A stretch of DNA of 64,000 bases from Granulicella sp. (GTDB taxonomy: Bacteria; Acidobacteriota; Terriglobia; Terriglobales; Acidobacteriaceae): positions 1-64,000 of the forward strand of contig DAIDKF010000003.1 in assembly GCA_027450185.1 (NCBI GenBank). The letters run 5' to 3'. The notes below the pieces were generated by a model. That model worked only from the letters and a program-made list of their open reading frames with translations. It had not been told where the DNA came from and made no database searches. Below, in pieces: positions 10,330 through 21,278 of the stretch. Made by a program: the position numbers and the translations under genes. Within the stretch, counting starts at the first letter, position 1. Every line of letters begins with the position of its first letter.

Positions 10330-12801
10330 CTAGACCTTCTGCACGCGGTGCACGGTGCGGACGCCCGGGACCTTGCGCAGGTTCTGGGTGATGCGCGTGA
10401 GGTGGCGAAGGTCGAGGGTTTCGATGACGAAGTCGATGTTGACGGCGTCGTCCTCGGCGGGGCGGGTCTCGACGGATTTGATGTTGGTGCCGTCCTCGGA
10501 GATGATGGCGGCAAACTCTTTGAGCAGCCCGGCGCGGTCGTCGACGAGGATGACGAGCTTGACGGGATAGGTGGTGGGTTTGGCGGCGTTGGGTGAGTTG
10601 GGGTTGGCGGATTCGGCCCATGCAACGTCGATGCGGCGGTCGGCCTCGTAGAGCAGGTTCTGCACGTTGGGACAACTGCGTGCGTGGACTGCGACGCCCT
10701 TGCCGCGGGTGACGTAGCCGATGATCTCCTCGCCGCGAATCGGATTGCAACAGCGGGCGCGATAGACCAGCAGATCGTCCTGGCCCTCGACCTGCAGCGA
10801 GTCCGAACCTTTGCCGAAGAAGACGCGCTTTACCGCCTCCGACATGTGCGCGAGTGTGTTGCCTGGCGTTCCGGCTTCGTTCGCCGGAGCTTCAACGGGG
10901 AGGGTGCTGCCTGGTTCCAGTTTGTTGAGCACCTGACGCGCCGAGTACTTGCCAAAGCCAATGCCGGCGAGCATATCCTGCACCGAGCCGAGGCCGTATT
11001 CGGTGGCGATGCGTTCGTAGTCCGTGGGTTTGAACTTGTCCAGCGAGAGCTTGTAGCGGCGGGCCTCGCGCTGCAGCAGCTTGTTGCCGATCTCGATAGC
11101 GCGGGTGCGCTGATTCTCGTTGAGCCAGTGCTTGATCTTGTTGCGCGCGCGCGAACTTTTGGTGAAGCTGAGCCAGTCGCGCGAGGGCGAGTGCCCGGCC
11201 TGGGTGGAGACCTCGACGATGTCGCCGTTACGCAGCCGCGTGCGCAGCGGAACGATGCGGCCGTTCACCTTTGCGCCAATGGTCGCATGGCCGACGTCGG
11301 TGTGGATGGCGTAGGCGAAGTCGATGGGGCTGGCGTCCTTGGGCAGAACGATGACCTTGCCTTTGGGCGTAAAGGTGTAGACCTCCTCGGGGTACAGGTC
11401 GATGCGCAGGGTCGACATGAACTCGTTGGGGTCGGTCATCTCGCGCTGCCACTCCATGAGCTGGCGTACCCATGCGAGACGCTGCTCGTCCTTGGCGCTG
11501 ACGTTGTCGGTGGCCTTGTACTTCCAGTGCGCGGCGATGCCTTCTTCGGCGACGCGGTGCATGTCCTCGGTGCGAATCTGCACCTCGAACTGATGGCCGC
11601 CTTCGGCGATCAGCGTAGTGTGCAGCGACTGGTACAGGTTGGGCCGCGGCATCGCGATGAAGTCTTTGAATCGGCCCGGAACAGGCCGCCAGATGCTGTG
11701 CAGCAGGCCGAGCACGGCATAACAGTCGGACTCGGTTTCGGTGATGACGCGGACGGCAAAGAGGTCGAAGACCTGCTCTACGGGAATGCCGTGCGCGACG
11801 AGCTTCTGCTGGATCGAGTAGAGGCGCTTGATGCGCGATTCGACGCGGGCCTTGAGGCCGGCTTCGTGCAATTTGCTCTCGAGAGTGGCGACGGTGCGCT
11901 CCAGAAACGCCTCGCCTTCGCCGCGCAGGGAGTCGACTTCGGAAGAGAGCTGCGTGTAGGCGAAGGGATCGATGTAACGGAAGGCGAGGTCTTCGAGTTC
12001 GCCGCGCAGCTTGCCCATGCCGAGACGATGCGCGAGCGGAGCGTAGACGTCGAGCGTCTCGCGAGCAATGCGCTTCTGCTTCTCTGCGCTCAGGTGCTCG
12101 AGCGTGCGCATGTTGTGCAGGCGGTCGGCGAGCTTGATGATGACCACACGCAGGTCGGTGACCATGGCGAGCAGCATCTTGCGGATGTTCTCGGCTTGGT
12201 GATCTTCGCGGTTGGCGAACTTGATCTTGTCGAGCTTGGTGACGCCTTCGACGATATGTGCGACCTGCTCGCTGAAGCGCCGTGCGATCTCGCCGGTGGT
12301 GACGTCAGTGTCTTCGACCGCGTCGTGGAGCAGGCCGGCGGCGATGGCGGTCGCGTCCATCTTGAGTTCAGCGAGCACCTGAGCGACTTCAAGGGGATGA
12401 CCGATGTAGGCCTCGCCTGAGGCGCGGCGCTGGCCCTCATGCTTCTGCATGGAGAAGGCCCAGGCTGAGCGAATGAGATTGAGATCGTCAGCGGGACGGT
12501 TGGTCCTGACGGTCTCGATGAGATGCTCGAAGCGGGCATCGAGATCGTCGCCGCTGATTGACGGCGTTGATGCGGGCGGTTCAGGTGGAGTGGCGGAGAG
12601 CAACTCCACCACGGGCTCGTTGAGGACCACGCAAGACTCGGAGATGCGAGCAGGCACACCCTCAGGATGCGAGACCGCGGGGAGCGCTGCATCGAGCTCC
12701 GTGCCGGTTTCGCTGCTTTGGGGTGCGCCAGGGGGAGCGGCCGCACGAGATTCCGGAGCGCTGGAGACAGGTGTCTCCGGCTGCGCAATATCCATACGCA
12801 A
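10330..12801 (-). CDS. Bifunctional (p)ppGpp synthetase/hydrolase RelA/SpoT
   Basis: HD motif GLLHDAVEDTDVTTGEIARRF, synthetase RIKRLYSIQQKL...DLFAVRVITET, TGS and ACT domains; start uncertain. Confidence 0.93.
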   Translation of the reverse strand: MRMDIAQPETPVSSAPESRAAAPPGAPQSSETGTELDAALPAVSHPEGVPARISESCVVLNEPVVELLSATPPEPPASTPSISGDDLDARFEHLIETVRTNRPADDLNLIRSAWAFSMQKHEGQRRASGEAYIGHPLEVAQVLAELKMDATAIAAGLLHDAVEDTDVTTGEIARRFSEQVAHIVEGVTKLDKIKFANREDHQAENIRKMLLAMVTDLRVVIIKLADRLHNMRTLEHLSAEKQKRIARETLDVYAPLAHRLGMGKLRGELEDLAFRYIDPFAYTQLSSEVDSLRGEGEAFLERTVATLESKLHEAGLKARVESRIKRLYSIQQKLVAHGIPVEQVFDLFAVRVITETESDCYAVLGLLHSIWRPVPGRFKDFIAMPRPNLYQSLHTTLIAEGGHQFEVQIRTEDMHRVAEEGIAAHWKYKATDNVSAKDEQRLAWVRQLMEWQREMTDPNEFMSTLRIDLYPEEVYTFTPKGKVIVLPKDASPIDFAYAIHTDVGHATIGAKVNGRIVPLRTRLRNGDIVEVSTQAGHSPSRDWLSFTKSSRARNKIKHWLNENQRTRAIEIGNKLLQREARRYKLSLDKFKPTDYERIATEYGLGSVQDMLAGIGFGKYSARQVLNKLEPGSTLPVEAPANEAGTPGNTLAHMSEAVKRVFFGKGSDSLQVEGQDDLLVYRARCCNPIRGEEIIGYVTRGKGVAVHARSCPNVQNLLYEADRRIDVAWAESANPNSPNAAKPTTYPVKLVILVDDRAGLLKEFAAIISEDGTNIKSVETRPAEDDAVNIDFVIETLDLRHLTRITQNLRKVPGVRTVHRVQKV

Positions 12802-12882
12802 TTATACGGGCGGCCTGCGCGAGTGTCGTGAACCGTTGCCAAGCGGGCGCCGGGGAGCGAACACAGCGGAATCTGCCAGCGG

Positions 12883-14169
12883 CTACGGCTTGAGCACGCC
12901 CGGCGTGGGGCGCTGTCCACCGTTGGCCCAGCGCACCATCTCGTCGAAGGCGTCTCCCACTTCGTCTTGCGTAAAGTTGCAATGTCCCTCGCGGTCGACG
13001 ACCTGCTGGACGAGGTTGTCTCCAAAGCCAACCTCCTGCACCTGGTGGTTGTAGAGGGCGAGTTGGCTGGGCTCGACGATGGGGTCGTAGATGGTGTGGA
13101 GCGCGAGCATGGGACGGCCCAGGTGTCCGTTGGGCGTGTAGTGGCGCATCAGGTAGGCACGGGCGCGCGGCTCCGCGGCGTAACGCCTGACCTTCTCGTT
13201 CAACTCGAAGTCGCCGCTGGAGCCGTTGAGGCTGGTGCCCGTGTAGATATGGTTGCGGTTGTCAAAAGGGTTGCCCCCGGCGCGGCGTTGCAGGTCGCCA
13301 ATCACGAAGGTCCAGTAGGCGATGTCGTGGGCCAGATCCTGATCGGAACGGAGACCCATGAGGTTGCGCAGTCGCATGGCGTCCTCCGGGTTGGCGTGCA
13401 CGGCGGCGAGCACGCGATCATAGTCGGCGTGGGTATCCTCGTAATCGGCGGGCACGGGAACCAGCGGTGGCATGACTCCGGGGAAGTAGGCATCGAAGGC
13501 AGCGCGCATGGCGAAGCGCCGCTCCATGGCCTGGTACGTCGGCCCGACAGCGCCGCAGAGATCCAGCCCGCCAAGGTAAGGCTTGGGATTCAGCTCCAGC
13601 GTGATCGCCACCAGGTCGCCGCCCATCGAGCGTCCAACGGCATAGGTCGCGGTCGGCTGTCCATACTGCCTGGTGAAGTAGCGCCGCAGCGATTCAGTCT
13701 CCGGGTAGGCCTGCTGCAAGGCCCATCCGGGCGTCGAGTAGGCGCTCTGGACGACTGCATAGTGGCGCTCGAAGAATGGTATCTGCTCGGGGGACAGGCG
13801 CGCGGCGATGTGGAAGCTCACGGGTTGCTGCGCGTAACCGTGGTAGAAGACCACCAGCGCGTGATTCCAGTGGGTGGGCACGTCGACGCGATAGGCTGCA
13901 CCATCGAGCATGCCCACTTCAGTGAAGCCGTAGGTGGACTGGAGTGTCTGCCTTTGCGCGGATCGCGGCTTCGGCGCGGCGGCCTGCAAGTGAAGCGCGG
14001 ACAGCACTAGGGCCGCCGTCAGGCGTCGTCCTGCAATGGCGGCGATGCTGGGTCGTCGTGCAGCCTGGGACATGATGCGTTGCATCATTCTAGCGCTTCG
14101 GCTTCGCTCCGGTTCTGCGCGAGGAAGATCGTTGACCGTGGTACGCGGCTGATCGGGAGCTGCGTGCAC
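12883..14169 (-). CDS. Alpha/beta hydrolase family protein
   Basis: GRSMGGDL nucleophile elbow, HALVVFYHGYAQQP; start possibly internal. Confidence 0.65.
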   Translation of the reverse strand: MHAAPDQPRTTVNDLPRAEPERSRSARMMQRIMSQAARRPSIAAIAGRRLTAALVLSALHLQAAAPKPRSAQRQTLQSTYGFTEVGMLDGAAYRVDVPTHWNHALVVFYHGYAQQPVSFHIAARLSPEQIPFFERHYAVVQSAYSTPGWALQQAYPETESLRRYFTRQYGQPTATYAVGRSMGGDLVAITLELNPKPYLGGLDLCGAVGPTYQAMERRFAMRAAFDAYFPGVMPPLVPVPADYEDTHADYDRVLAAVHANPEDAMRLRNLMGLRSDQDLAHDIAYWTFVIGDLQRRAGGNPFDNRNHIYTGTSLNGSSGDFELNEKVRRYAAEPRARAYLMRHYTPNGHLGRPMLALHTIYDPIVEPSQLALYNHQVQEVGFGDNLVQQVVDREGHCNFTQDEVGDAFDEMVRWANGGQRPTPGVLKP

Positions 14170-14180
14170 AGAGACAGAAA

Positions 14181-14204
14181 GGCGGCCGCTGTAAAGCGGC
14201 CGCC
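14181..14204 (-). terminator. Terminator downstream of fumC
   Basis: Perfect 10-bp inverted repeat GGCGGCCGCT-GTAA-AGCGGCCGCC; minus-strand continuation is TTTCTGTCT. Confidence 0.7.
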
Positions 14205-14239
14205 TCTGTACTGCGCGATGCGTGTGAGACCCCGGTGGA

Positions 14240-15667
14240 CTAGCCCTGTGCGCTGGTCATCTTCTCCGGCCGCATGTACTTGTCGAACTCCTCTTCGGTC
14301 AGGTAGCCCAGCTTGCGGTTGGCCTCGCGCAAGGAGAGACCCTCGTGGTGCGCCGTCTTGGCCAGCTTCGCCGCCTTGTCATAGCCAATGTGCTGATTGA
14401 GCGCGGTCACCAGCATCAGGCACTTCTCGACATACTCGTTGATGCGCTGGAGATTGGCTTCGATCCCGCTCACGCAGAACTCGACGAACATGTGGCAGGT
14501 GTCGGTCAAAAGCCGCGCCGAGTGCATGAAGTTGTAGATCATCACCGGCTTGAAGACGTTGAGCTCGAAGTTGCCCTGGCTGCCGCCAAAGGCGATGGCC
14601 GCGTTGTTGCCATGCACCTGCACGGCGACCATCGTCATCGCTTCGCTTTGCGTGGGGTTCACCTTGCCCGGCATGATCGAGCTGCCGGGCTCGTTCTCTG
14701 GAATCGTCAACTCGCCCAGGCCGCAGCGGGGCCCGGAGCTGAGCCACCTAACATCGTTGGCGATCTTCATCAGGGAAGCCGAGAGCGTCACCAGCGAGCC
14801 GCTTGCGAACACCAGTTCGTCATGCGCCGAGAGTGCGGCGAACTTATTCGGATGCGAGCGGAAGGGCAGCTTCGTCAGATCGGCGATCTTCGCTGCGGCG
14901 CGGTCTGCGAACTCGGGATGCGTGTTCAGTCCAGTGCCCACGGCGGTGCCGCCAATCGCCAGTTCGTAGAGGCCGAAGAGCGACATCTCCATGCGCGCGA
15001 TGTCGCGTTCCAGCAGGCTGGCCCAGCCGCCGATCTCCTGCCCGAGCGTGAGCGGCGTTGCATCCTGCAGGTGGGTTCGTCCAATCTTGACGATGGCCTC
15101 AAACTCCTTCGCCTTGGCCGCAATCGCATCGTGGAGATGTTGCACTGCCGGGATCAGCCGCTCCTTCACCACGGTGGCCGCAGCAATATACATCGCCGCC
15201 GGGAAGGTGTCGTTGGAGGACTGCGACATATTTACATGGTCGTTCGGATGAACGGGCTTCTTGCTGCCCATCTCGCCGCCCGCAATCTCAATCGCGCGGT
15301 TCGAGATCACCTCGTTGACGTTCATATTAGTCTGGGTGCCAGAGCCCGTCTGCCAGATGCGCAGCGGAAATTCCTCGTTGTGCTCGCCTGCAATGATCTC
15401 GTCGCAGGCGCGAACGATCAACTGCATGGTGTCCTTCGGAAGCTTCCCCAGATCGTAATTGACCAGTGCTGCCGCCTTCTTGAGGATCGCGAAGGAACGG
15501 ATCAACTCTAGCGGCATGCGGTCGTCGCCGATCGCAAAGTGATGCAGGGAGCGCTCCGTCTGCGCACCCCAGTAATGATTGGCTGGAACTTCAATCTGGC
15601 CCATGCTGTCAGACTCGATACGTACACCCTGCTTCGTCTCTGCGATCATTTCGATTGTCCTGTTCAT
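14240..15667 (-). CDS. fumC: Class II fumarate hydratase
   Basis: [17 protein letters not shown] signature; [24 protein letters not shown]-terminus. Confidence 0.95.
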   Translation of the reverse strand: MNRTIEMIAETKQGVRIESDSMGQIEVPANHYWGAQTERSLHHFAIGDDRMPLELIRSFAILKKAAALVNYDLGKLPKDTMQLIVRACDEIIAGEHNEEFPLRIWQTGSGTQTNMNVNEVISNRAIEIAGGEMGSKKPVHPNDHVNMSQSSNDTFPAAMYIAAATVVKERLIPAVQHLHDAIAAKAKEFEAIVKIGRTHLQDATPLTLGQEIGGWASLLERDIARMEMSLFGLYELAIGGTAVGTGLNTHPEFADRAAAKIADLTKLPFRSHPNKFAALSAHDELVFASGSLVTLSASLMKIANDVRWLSSGPRCGLGELTIPENEPGSSIMPGKVNPTQSEAMTMVAVQVHGNNAAIAFGGSQGNFELNVFKPVMIYNFMHSARLLTDTCHMFVEFCVSGIEANLQRINEYVEKCLMLVTALNQHIGYDKAAKLAKTAHHEGLSLREANRKLGYLTEEEFDKYMRPEKMTSAQG

Positions 15668-16104
15668 GAATTAATTTCCCTCATCCTGCGTACCGCGTTC
15701 CGCCAAAGTAAGTTCCACTGGGTTATCCAATCGAAGAAGGCGTAGTCGCGGAGAGCTCGAGCTGTCTTTATCGCAAAGAATTATATCGACCTACTTTGAC
15801 GATTCGCTTTTGATCAGGCTTGGAGCGCGTCGATATACGGCTACGTGCTCGATCGATTAATTAATAATGCGCGCTCCGGTAATCGACCGAGGAAAAGGTA
15901 TGCAGGCCGCGAGTTTTTGAAACTTGCCATAAGATTCTCGGGAGAGATATTCGGGTCATCGAAGTTGCGTAATTGCACAAAGCCCGGTCTCTTTTTTAGA
16001 ACCCGAGTTATCGTGCGGCCTGATTAGGTCACAGGTCACGCAGGCGTGCTTGGTGAACCCATAAAAGTCGCAAGGATATTTTCTAGCCTTGAATAGATAT
16101 CAAT

Positions 16105-16120
16105 TGTGACAGCGGTCACA
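16105..16120. promoter_or_regulatory. CRP/FNR-family operator upstream of gltA
   Basis: Perfect TGTGA-CAGCGG-TCACA, 52 nt before the gltA ATG. Confidence 0.75.
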
Positions 16121-16172
16121 GCCAACAATAATCACAGAGGAAGATTGTTTACCAATCAAAGGGGAGTACTTC

Positions 16173-17492
16173 ATGGATAACACCGTAACAGTAATTGATA
16201 ACCGCACAGAAAAACAATATACGTTTCCGGTCACGCATGACACCATCCGAGCGATGGATCTACGCAAGATCAAAGTGAACCCTGATGATTTCGGGATGAT
16301 GTCCTATGATCCAGCCTTCATGAACACAGCATCCTGCCAGAGCAAGATCACGTACATCGATGGAGACAAGGGCATACTGCGTTATCGCGGGTATGATATT
16401 GCCGATCTGGCCGAGCATTGCACGTTCCCCCAGGTGGCCTATCTCGTCATCCATGGCGAACTGCCCACCCCGGAGCAGGAGGCAGAGTGGCTTGCAGCCA
16501 TCCGCATCCACATGGGCATCTTTGAAAACATCAAGAAGTTCATGGAAGGCTTCCGCTACGATGCGCATCCCATGGGCATGCTGGTCAGCACGATTGCAGC
16601 GCTCTCGACCTTCTATCCCGATGCGAAACACGTACGCAACCATGACAATCAGATGCACAGTATTCACCGGATCATTGGAAAGATTCCGATTATTGCTGCC
16701 TATGGATACCGTCATAGCAAGGGTCTCGACTATATTGCTCCCGAGCCGAATCTAGGCTATGCGGAGAACTTCATGCACATGATGTGGGACCGCAGCCCGC
16801 TGCAGCATCTGAAGCATCCGGTGCTGGCGCGCGCGCTCGACGTACTGTTTATACTCCACATCGATCACGAGCAGAATTGTTCCACCAATGCGATGCGCGC
16901 TGTAGGCAGTTCCGAGGCAGACCCGTTCCTTTCGACCGCCGCAGCAGCATCGGCGCTGGCTGGCCCGCTGCATGGGGGCGCTAACGAAGCGGTGCTCAAG
17001 ATGCTCGATGAGATTGGCTCCAAGGAGAATATTCCCGCCTTCATCAAGGGCGTGAAGGAAGGCAAGGAGAAGCTGATGGGCTTCGGGCATCGTGTGTATA
17101 AGAACTACGACCCGCGCGCCCGCATGATCAAGAAGACAGCAGAGTCGGTCTTCGAGATCACAGGTCGGAACAAAAAGATCGACCTGGCTATGGAACTGGA
17201 ACGGATCGCCCTCAGCGACGAGTATTTTATCTCCCGTAAGCTCTATCCGAACGTCGACTTCTACTCCGGCATCATCTACGAGGCCATGGGACTTGAGCCC
17301 AAGATGTTCACCGTGCTGTTTGCGATTCCGCGCGCAGTCGGCTGGCTGGCGCAGTGGCAGGAGTTGATCAACGATCCCGAGCAGAAGATCGCGCGGCCAC
17401 GGCAGGTATATACCGGGTACGACCAGAGGCCGCTGCCTGACTCCTATACCTACGGAGCGAGGACGGAAGAAGCTCTGGTATCCACACACTAA
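16173..17492 (+). CDS. gltA: Citrate synthase
   Basis: GDKGILRYRGYDIADLAEH, GPLHGGANEAVLKML, MGFGHRVYKNYDPRA motifs. Confidence 0.95.
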   Translation: MDNTVTVIDNRTEKQYTFPVTHDTIRAMDLRKIKVNPDDFGMMSYDPAFMNTASCQSKITYIDGDKGILRYRGYDIADLAEHCTFPQVAYLVIHGELPTPEQEAEWLAAIRIHMGIFENIKKFMEGFRYDAHPMGMLVSTIAALSTFYPDAKHVRNHDNQMHSIHRIIGKIPIIAAYGYRHSKGLDYIAPEPNLGYAENFMHMMWDRSPLQHLKHPVLARALDVLFILHIDHEQNCSTNAMRAVGSSEADPFLSTAAAASALAGPLHGGANEAVLKMLDEIGSKENIPAFIKGVKEGKEKLMGFGHRVYKNYDPRARMIKKTAESVFEITGRNKKIDLAMELERIALSDEYFISRKLYPNVDFYSGIIYEAMGLEPKMFTVLFAIPRAVGWLAQWQELINDPEQKIARPRQVYTGYDQRPLPDSYTYGARTEEALVSTH

Positions 17493-17651
17493 GTCGATGC
17501 AAGCGGTAGATGGTGTTTTGAACATTTTCCGGGCGGCCTGCTGTCATGAAATTCCATGGCGGTAGGCCGCTTCCGGATAGTGACCCTGCAACACAGTTCT
17601 GAACCAGCACGTCCACATTGCAACTCCACAGAAAAAGGAAGGTAATTTTCG

Positions 17652-19172
17652 ATGGCCGCGACAAGCTCCAGAATATTGAACTCCACTCTCGCAAAGCTCG
17701 TGATGAGTGCGGAAGAGGCTGCCGCTCTGATCCAGCCGGGATCAATCCTCGGTATGAGTGGTTTTACGGGATCGGGATATCCCAAGGCCGTGCCAACGGC
17801 GCTGGCCGAACGAATTACGGCGGCCAACGAGCGAGGCCAGGGCTTCAAGGTAAGCGTCTTTACAGGTGCTTCGACCGGCCCTGAACTCGATGGTGCGCTG
17901 GCCCTCGTGGATGGCGTCAATCTGCGGCTGCCGTACAACGGCGACGGCGAGATGCGCAAACGCATCAATGCGGGTGAGGCGAATTACATGGACATCCACC
18001 TCAGCCACGTTGCTCAGTTGGTGGACTACGGGTTCCTCGGCAAGATGGATACGGCGATCATCGAGGTGACGGCGATCCTGGAAGATGGGCGCGTCGTTCC
18101 CAGCTCCTCGATGGGCAACAATACGACCTGGATCGACCGTGCAGACAAGATCATTCTGGAGGTCAACTCTGACCAGCCCTTGGAGCTGGAGGGTATGCAT
18201 GACATCTACTACGGGCTGGGACTCCCCCCCAACCGCACGCCCATTCCGCTGGTCAAGTCAGACCAGAGGATTGGTACGCCGTATCTGAAGGTGCCGATGG
18301 AGAAGGTGATTGCGGTTGTGTGTACGGACATCGGAGACCGTGCCAGCCCATTCAAGGCACCCGACGAAGCCTCGCGCAAGATTGCTGGCCACATCATCAA
18401 CTTCCTGGAGTCGGAGGTGAAGAAGGGCCACATGCCGTCAACGCTGTTCCCGCTGCAATCCGGTGTCGGCAACATTGCCAACGCGGTGCTCTTCGCGCTG
18501 GAGGCTGCGCCCTTTGAGGGTATGACTGCCTACACGGAGGTCATTCAGGATGGCATGGTGCATCTGCTCGACAAGGGCAAGCTGGCCAGCCTCTCGGCTA
18601 CGGCCTTCTCGCTGAGTCCCGATGGAATCGAGAAGATCATGCCGAGGATCGGCAGCTACCGGAACCAGATCGTGATCCGGCAGCAGGAGATCTCAAATAA
18701 TCCTGAGATCATCCGCCGGCTTGGGGTTCTGTCGATGAACGCCATGATCGAAGGCGATATCTACGGCAACGTCAACTCGACGCACATGATGGGTTGCAGT
18801 ATGCAGAACGGGATTGGCGGCTCGGGCGATTTCACGCGCAATGCCTTCATCTCGTTCATGATGGCGCCATCGACAGCCAAGGGCGGAGCCATCTCGACGA
18901 TCGTCCCGATGGTGTCGCACATCGACCACACCGAGCACGATCTCCAGGTCATGGTCACTGACCAGGGGCTGGCCGACCTGCGCGGACGTTCACCTAAGCA
19001 GAGGGCACAACTCATCATTGAGAACTGTTCGCACCCCGATTTCCGTCCGGCATTGCGCGATTACTACAACCGTGCAGAAAAGCTGGCACCTGGAAAACAC
19101 ACCCCCCACCTCCTCGACGAGTCCTTGTCGTGGCACAGTCGGTTCCTGCGCACGGGAAGCATGTTGGCTTAG
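17652..19172 (+). CDS. Acetyl-CoA hydrolase/transferase family, likely succinyl-CoA:acetate CoA-transferase
   Basis: SAEEAAALIQPGSILGMSGFTGSGYPKAVP, GVGNIANAV, GDIYGNVNSTHMMG, GNIANAVLFAL motifs typical of AarC/Cat1-type enzymes. Confidence 0.88.
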   Translation: MAATSSRILNSTLAKLVMSAEEAAALIQPGSILGMSGFTGSGYPKAVPTALAERITAANERGQGFKVSVFTGASTGPELDGALALVDGVNLRLPYNGDGEMRKRINAGEANYMDIHLSHVAQLVDYGFLGKMDTAIIEVTAILEDGRVVPSSSMGNNTTWIDRADKIILEVNSDQPLELEGMHDIYYGLGLPPNRTPIPLVKSDQRIGTPYLKVPMEKVIAVVCTDIGDRASPFKAPDEASRKIAGHIINFLESEVKKGHMPSTLFPLQSGVGNIANAVLFALEAAPFEGMTAYTEVIQDGMVHLLDKGKLASLSATAFSLSPDGIEKIMPRIGSYRNQIVIRQQEISNNPEIIRRLGVLSMNAMIEGDIYGNVNSTHMMGCSMQNGIGGSGDFTRNAFISFMMAPSTAKGGAISTIVPMVSHIDHTEHDLQVMVTDQGLADLRGRSPKQRAQLIIENCSHPDFRPALRDYYNRAEKLAPGKHTPHLLDESLSWHSRFLRTGSMLA

Positions 19173-19330
19173 GAAAGGCATGTTGAACCCGTGTTAACCA
19201 CTCCACCCGCGCCAGCAGGCCCATTGCCAGAGAGAGTTCTGCCCCATTGAGCCAATGGCTAACCCAACCGCTTGCGCGGGTGGGTTGCACTACATGCAGC
19301 AAAACATCTTCACATCTTTAACGGAGGCTT

Positions 19331-21196
19331 ATGATGCAAAAAAAGATTCACATCTTATGGGCAAGCCTGGGCATGGCCTTGCTCACTTCTGCCTTGATAC
19401 CTGTCCTGGCGCAACAGCCGGGCAGTCCATCCAGCAGTACGGCGGTGCAGAGTGCGTCGCCAGCGGCGTCCACCGATCAGTCCAGTCAGAAACTGGCCGA
19501 CATTCTGCTGCGCCGGGGCGTGATCTCTCAGGATGAATATAACCAGTTGACGGGGAAGAAGGCTGGAACTCCGGTTCCCGCTGTGTCCACTGCTCCGGCG
19601 CTGCCTAGTCCGGCGGCCGTCTCATCTGTTCCCGAAGTACAGGCCGAAGCCCAGCACCCCTCTGCCGCCACCACCTGGCTGAACCCCGAGGAGCCCCCGT
19701 ACGCCACTGAGCCAGGCGCACCCAGCTTTGTGGAGAGAGTTCCGTCCACGACGGTGAACGAAGCACTTTCACCGATTCGCGTCTTCCCCATTGGTGGCTT
19801 GCAAATTGACGAGCATCCAGCCTTCAAGGCAGATGGGGTCGGAATTACGCCCTATGGCTTTATCAAAGCAACCTTCGATGAGGACAGTTCCTCTCCCAAC
19901 GGAGACGACTTTCCGCTTCCCGGATTTCTGACTGACACGGGTCCCAATGGGGCTCCAGAGTTTCATATCAAGGCCCGTAGCACCCGGTTCGGCGCCAACT
20001 TCCAATGGTATGACCACAATCCAAAGTGGGTTGTTACCGGCAAGATCGAGATGGATTTTGAAGGCAACTTCAACCGCTCGGATAACCGCAATCTATCCAG
20101 TTTGCGTTCCAATAACCCAGGGCTCCGGCTGGCCTATGTCCGCATGGACTACCACTTCAACGCCAAGGACACCTTCTCTGCGGTGTTCGGGCAGGACTGG
20201 ACCACCTATGGATCATCCACGCTGCCGAACATCCTCGAGACGACCGGGCTGGGCGTAGCGTTTGGCTCAATGTACGAGCGCGACCCGCAGATGCGCGCGG
20301 GCTTTACGCACAAGATGGGTGGCATATCCATCACGCCGGAGTTCGCGTTCGATATGCCGTTCTCGGGTCTTCCACCCAGTGCCGCCAACATCTCCGATCA
20401 GCTCGGTTATGGCGAACGGCAGGGTCCGGACTCGAATCGTCCAGAGTACCAGGGACGGCTTGTGTTGCAGTGGCAGTTGGATCACGCCAAGGGTGTGCCT
20501 CCGGCCCAGGTCATCTTCAGCGGCTTTGAGGGTCGTCGGGCTGGCATTGTTCTGGCCTCTGCGGTTCCCACCGCCTATGCGACTACCTTCGCTACCGGAG
20601 TAGAGGCTGGCAGCAAGCAGGACGGGTGGGACTTTGAATGGCAACTGCCTTCAAGATGGTTCACTCTTGTCGGGAAATTCTACAGCGGCGCTGACCTGAG
20701 ATACTTCTTCGCCGGCCAGCTATATTCCTTCTTCAACGACACCAAAGGTCTCACCGATACCGTTACGGTAGCCACAGAAGATGGTGCCTCCAACGTGGTC
20801 TTTGGTACCAATGCGGGTGGTCAGCAGGTGGTCGCGCCTCAGCGTCCGGTTCGTTCCGAAGGCGGGTTCGCTGAGTTAGGCCTTCCGCTTTCGCGTATCT
20901 TCAATGCCGATCCTGCAGGCCGCAACGCAGGCTGGTCGCTCTATGCTACCTACGGAGTTGACCAGGCTAAGACCCGCGATCTGGATGAGGCTACGCTCAA
21001 GGGAAATCGTCGCTACAGCACCATGGCGATCGGAACGCTCAACTACAAGTTGAACCGCTGGCTGGCCTTCTCCTATGAGCAGTCGCTCTACACCACGCAT
21101 GCCAACCCCGAAGAAGCACTGCCGCTCTTCCGTGGCGTTCCCTCTCGCGAGTGGAACGATGTCCGCGAAGAGGGTGGTCCGATCTTCACCTTCTAA
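19331..21196 (+). CDS. Outer-membrane porin (DcaP-like)
   Basis: Signal peptide, LADILLRRGVISQDEYNQLTGK N-terminal helix, beta-barrel-like repeats, terminal Phe. Confidence 0.65.
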   Translation: MMQKKIHILWASLGMALLTSALIPVLAQQPGSPSSSTAVQSASPAASTDQSSQKLADILLRRGVISQDEYNQLTGKKAGTPVPAVSTAPALPSPAAVSSVPEVQAEAQHPSAATTWLNPEEPPYATEPGAPSFVERVPSTTVNEALSPIRVFPIGGLQIDEHPAFKADGVGITPYGFIKATFDEDSSSPNGDDFPLPGFLTDTGPNGAPEFHIKARSTRFGANFQWYDHNPKWVVTGKIEMDFEGNFNRSDNRNLSSLRSNNPGLRLAYVRMDYHFNAKDTFSAVFGQDWTTYGSSTLPNILETTGLGVAFGSMYERDPQMRAGFTHKMGGISITPEFAFDMPFSGLPPSAANISDQLGYGERQGPDSNRPEYQGRLVLQWQLDHAKGVPPAQVIFSGFEGRRAGIVLASAVPTAYATTFATGVEAGSKQDGWDFEWQLPSRWFTLVGKFYSGADLRYFFAGQLYSFFNDTKGLTDTVTVATEDGASNVVFGTNAGGQQVVAPQRPVRSEGGFAELGLPLSRIFNADPAGRNAGWSLYATYGVDQAKTRDLDEATLKGNRRYSTMAIGTLNYKLNRWLAFSYEQSLYTTHANPEEALPLFRGVPSREWNDVREEGGPIFTF

Positions 21197-21240
21197 TCTC
21201 GCCGACGCACGAAGTTCGTGTGGAAGCAAGCCGTATCGAC

Positions 21241-21278
21241 AGTTGCAGCAGGTGGTACTCACACCATCTGCTGCAACT
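21241..21278 (+). terminator. Stem-loop after porin gene
   Basis: AGTTGCAGCAGGTGGT...ACCATCTGCTGCAACT, 16-bp stem with one wobble; weak T-tract. Confidence 0.5.

Noticed and set aside
10684-12420. 578-aa plus-strand ORF opposite rel/spoT
   Set aside because: Shadow ORF in GC-rich DNA; the opposite strand has clear RelA/SpoT domains
15845-16027. 60-aa ORF between fumC and gltA
   Set aside because: No recognisable motif, lies in the divergent promoter region
16020-16050. GTCACAGGTCAC near-repeat upstream of gltA as an extra operator
   Set aside because: Direct rather than inverted half-sites and wrong spacing for TGTGA-N6-TCACA
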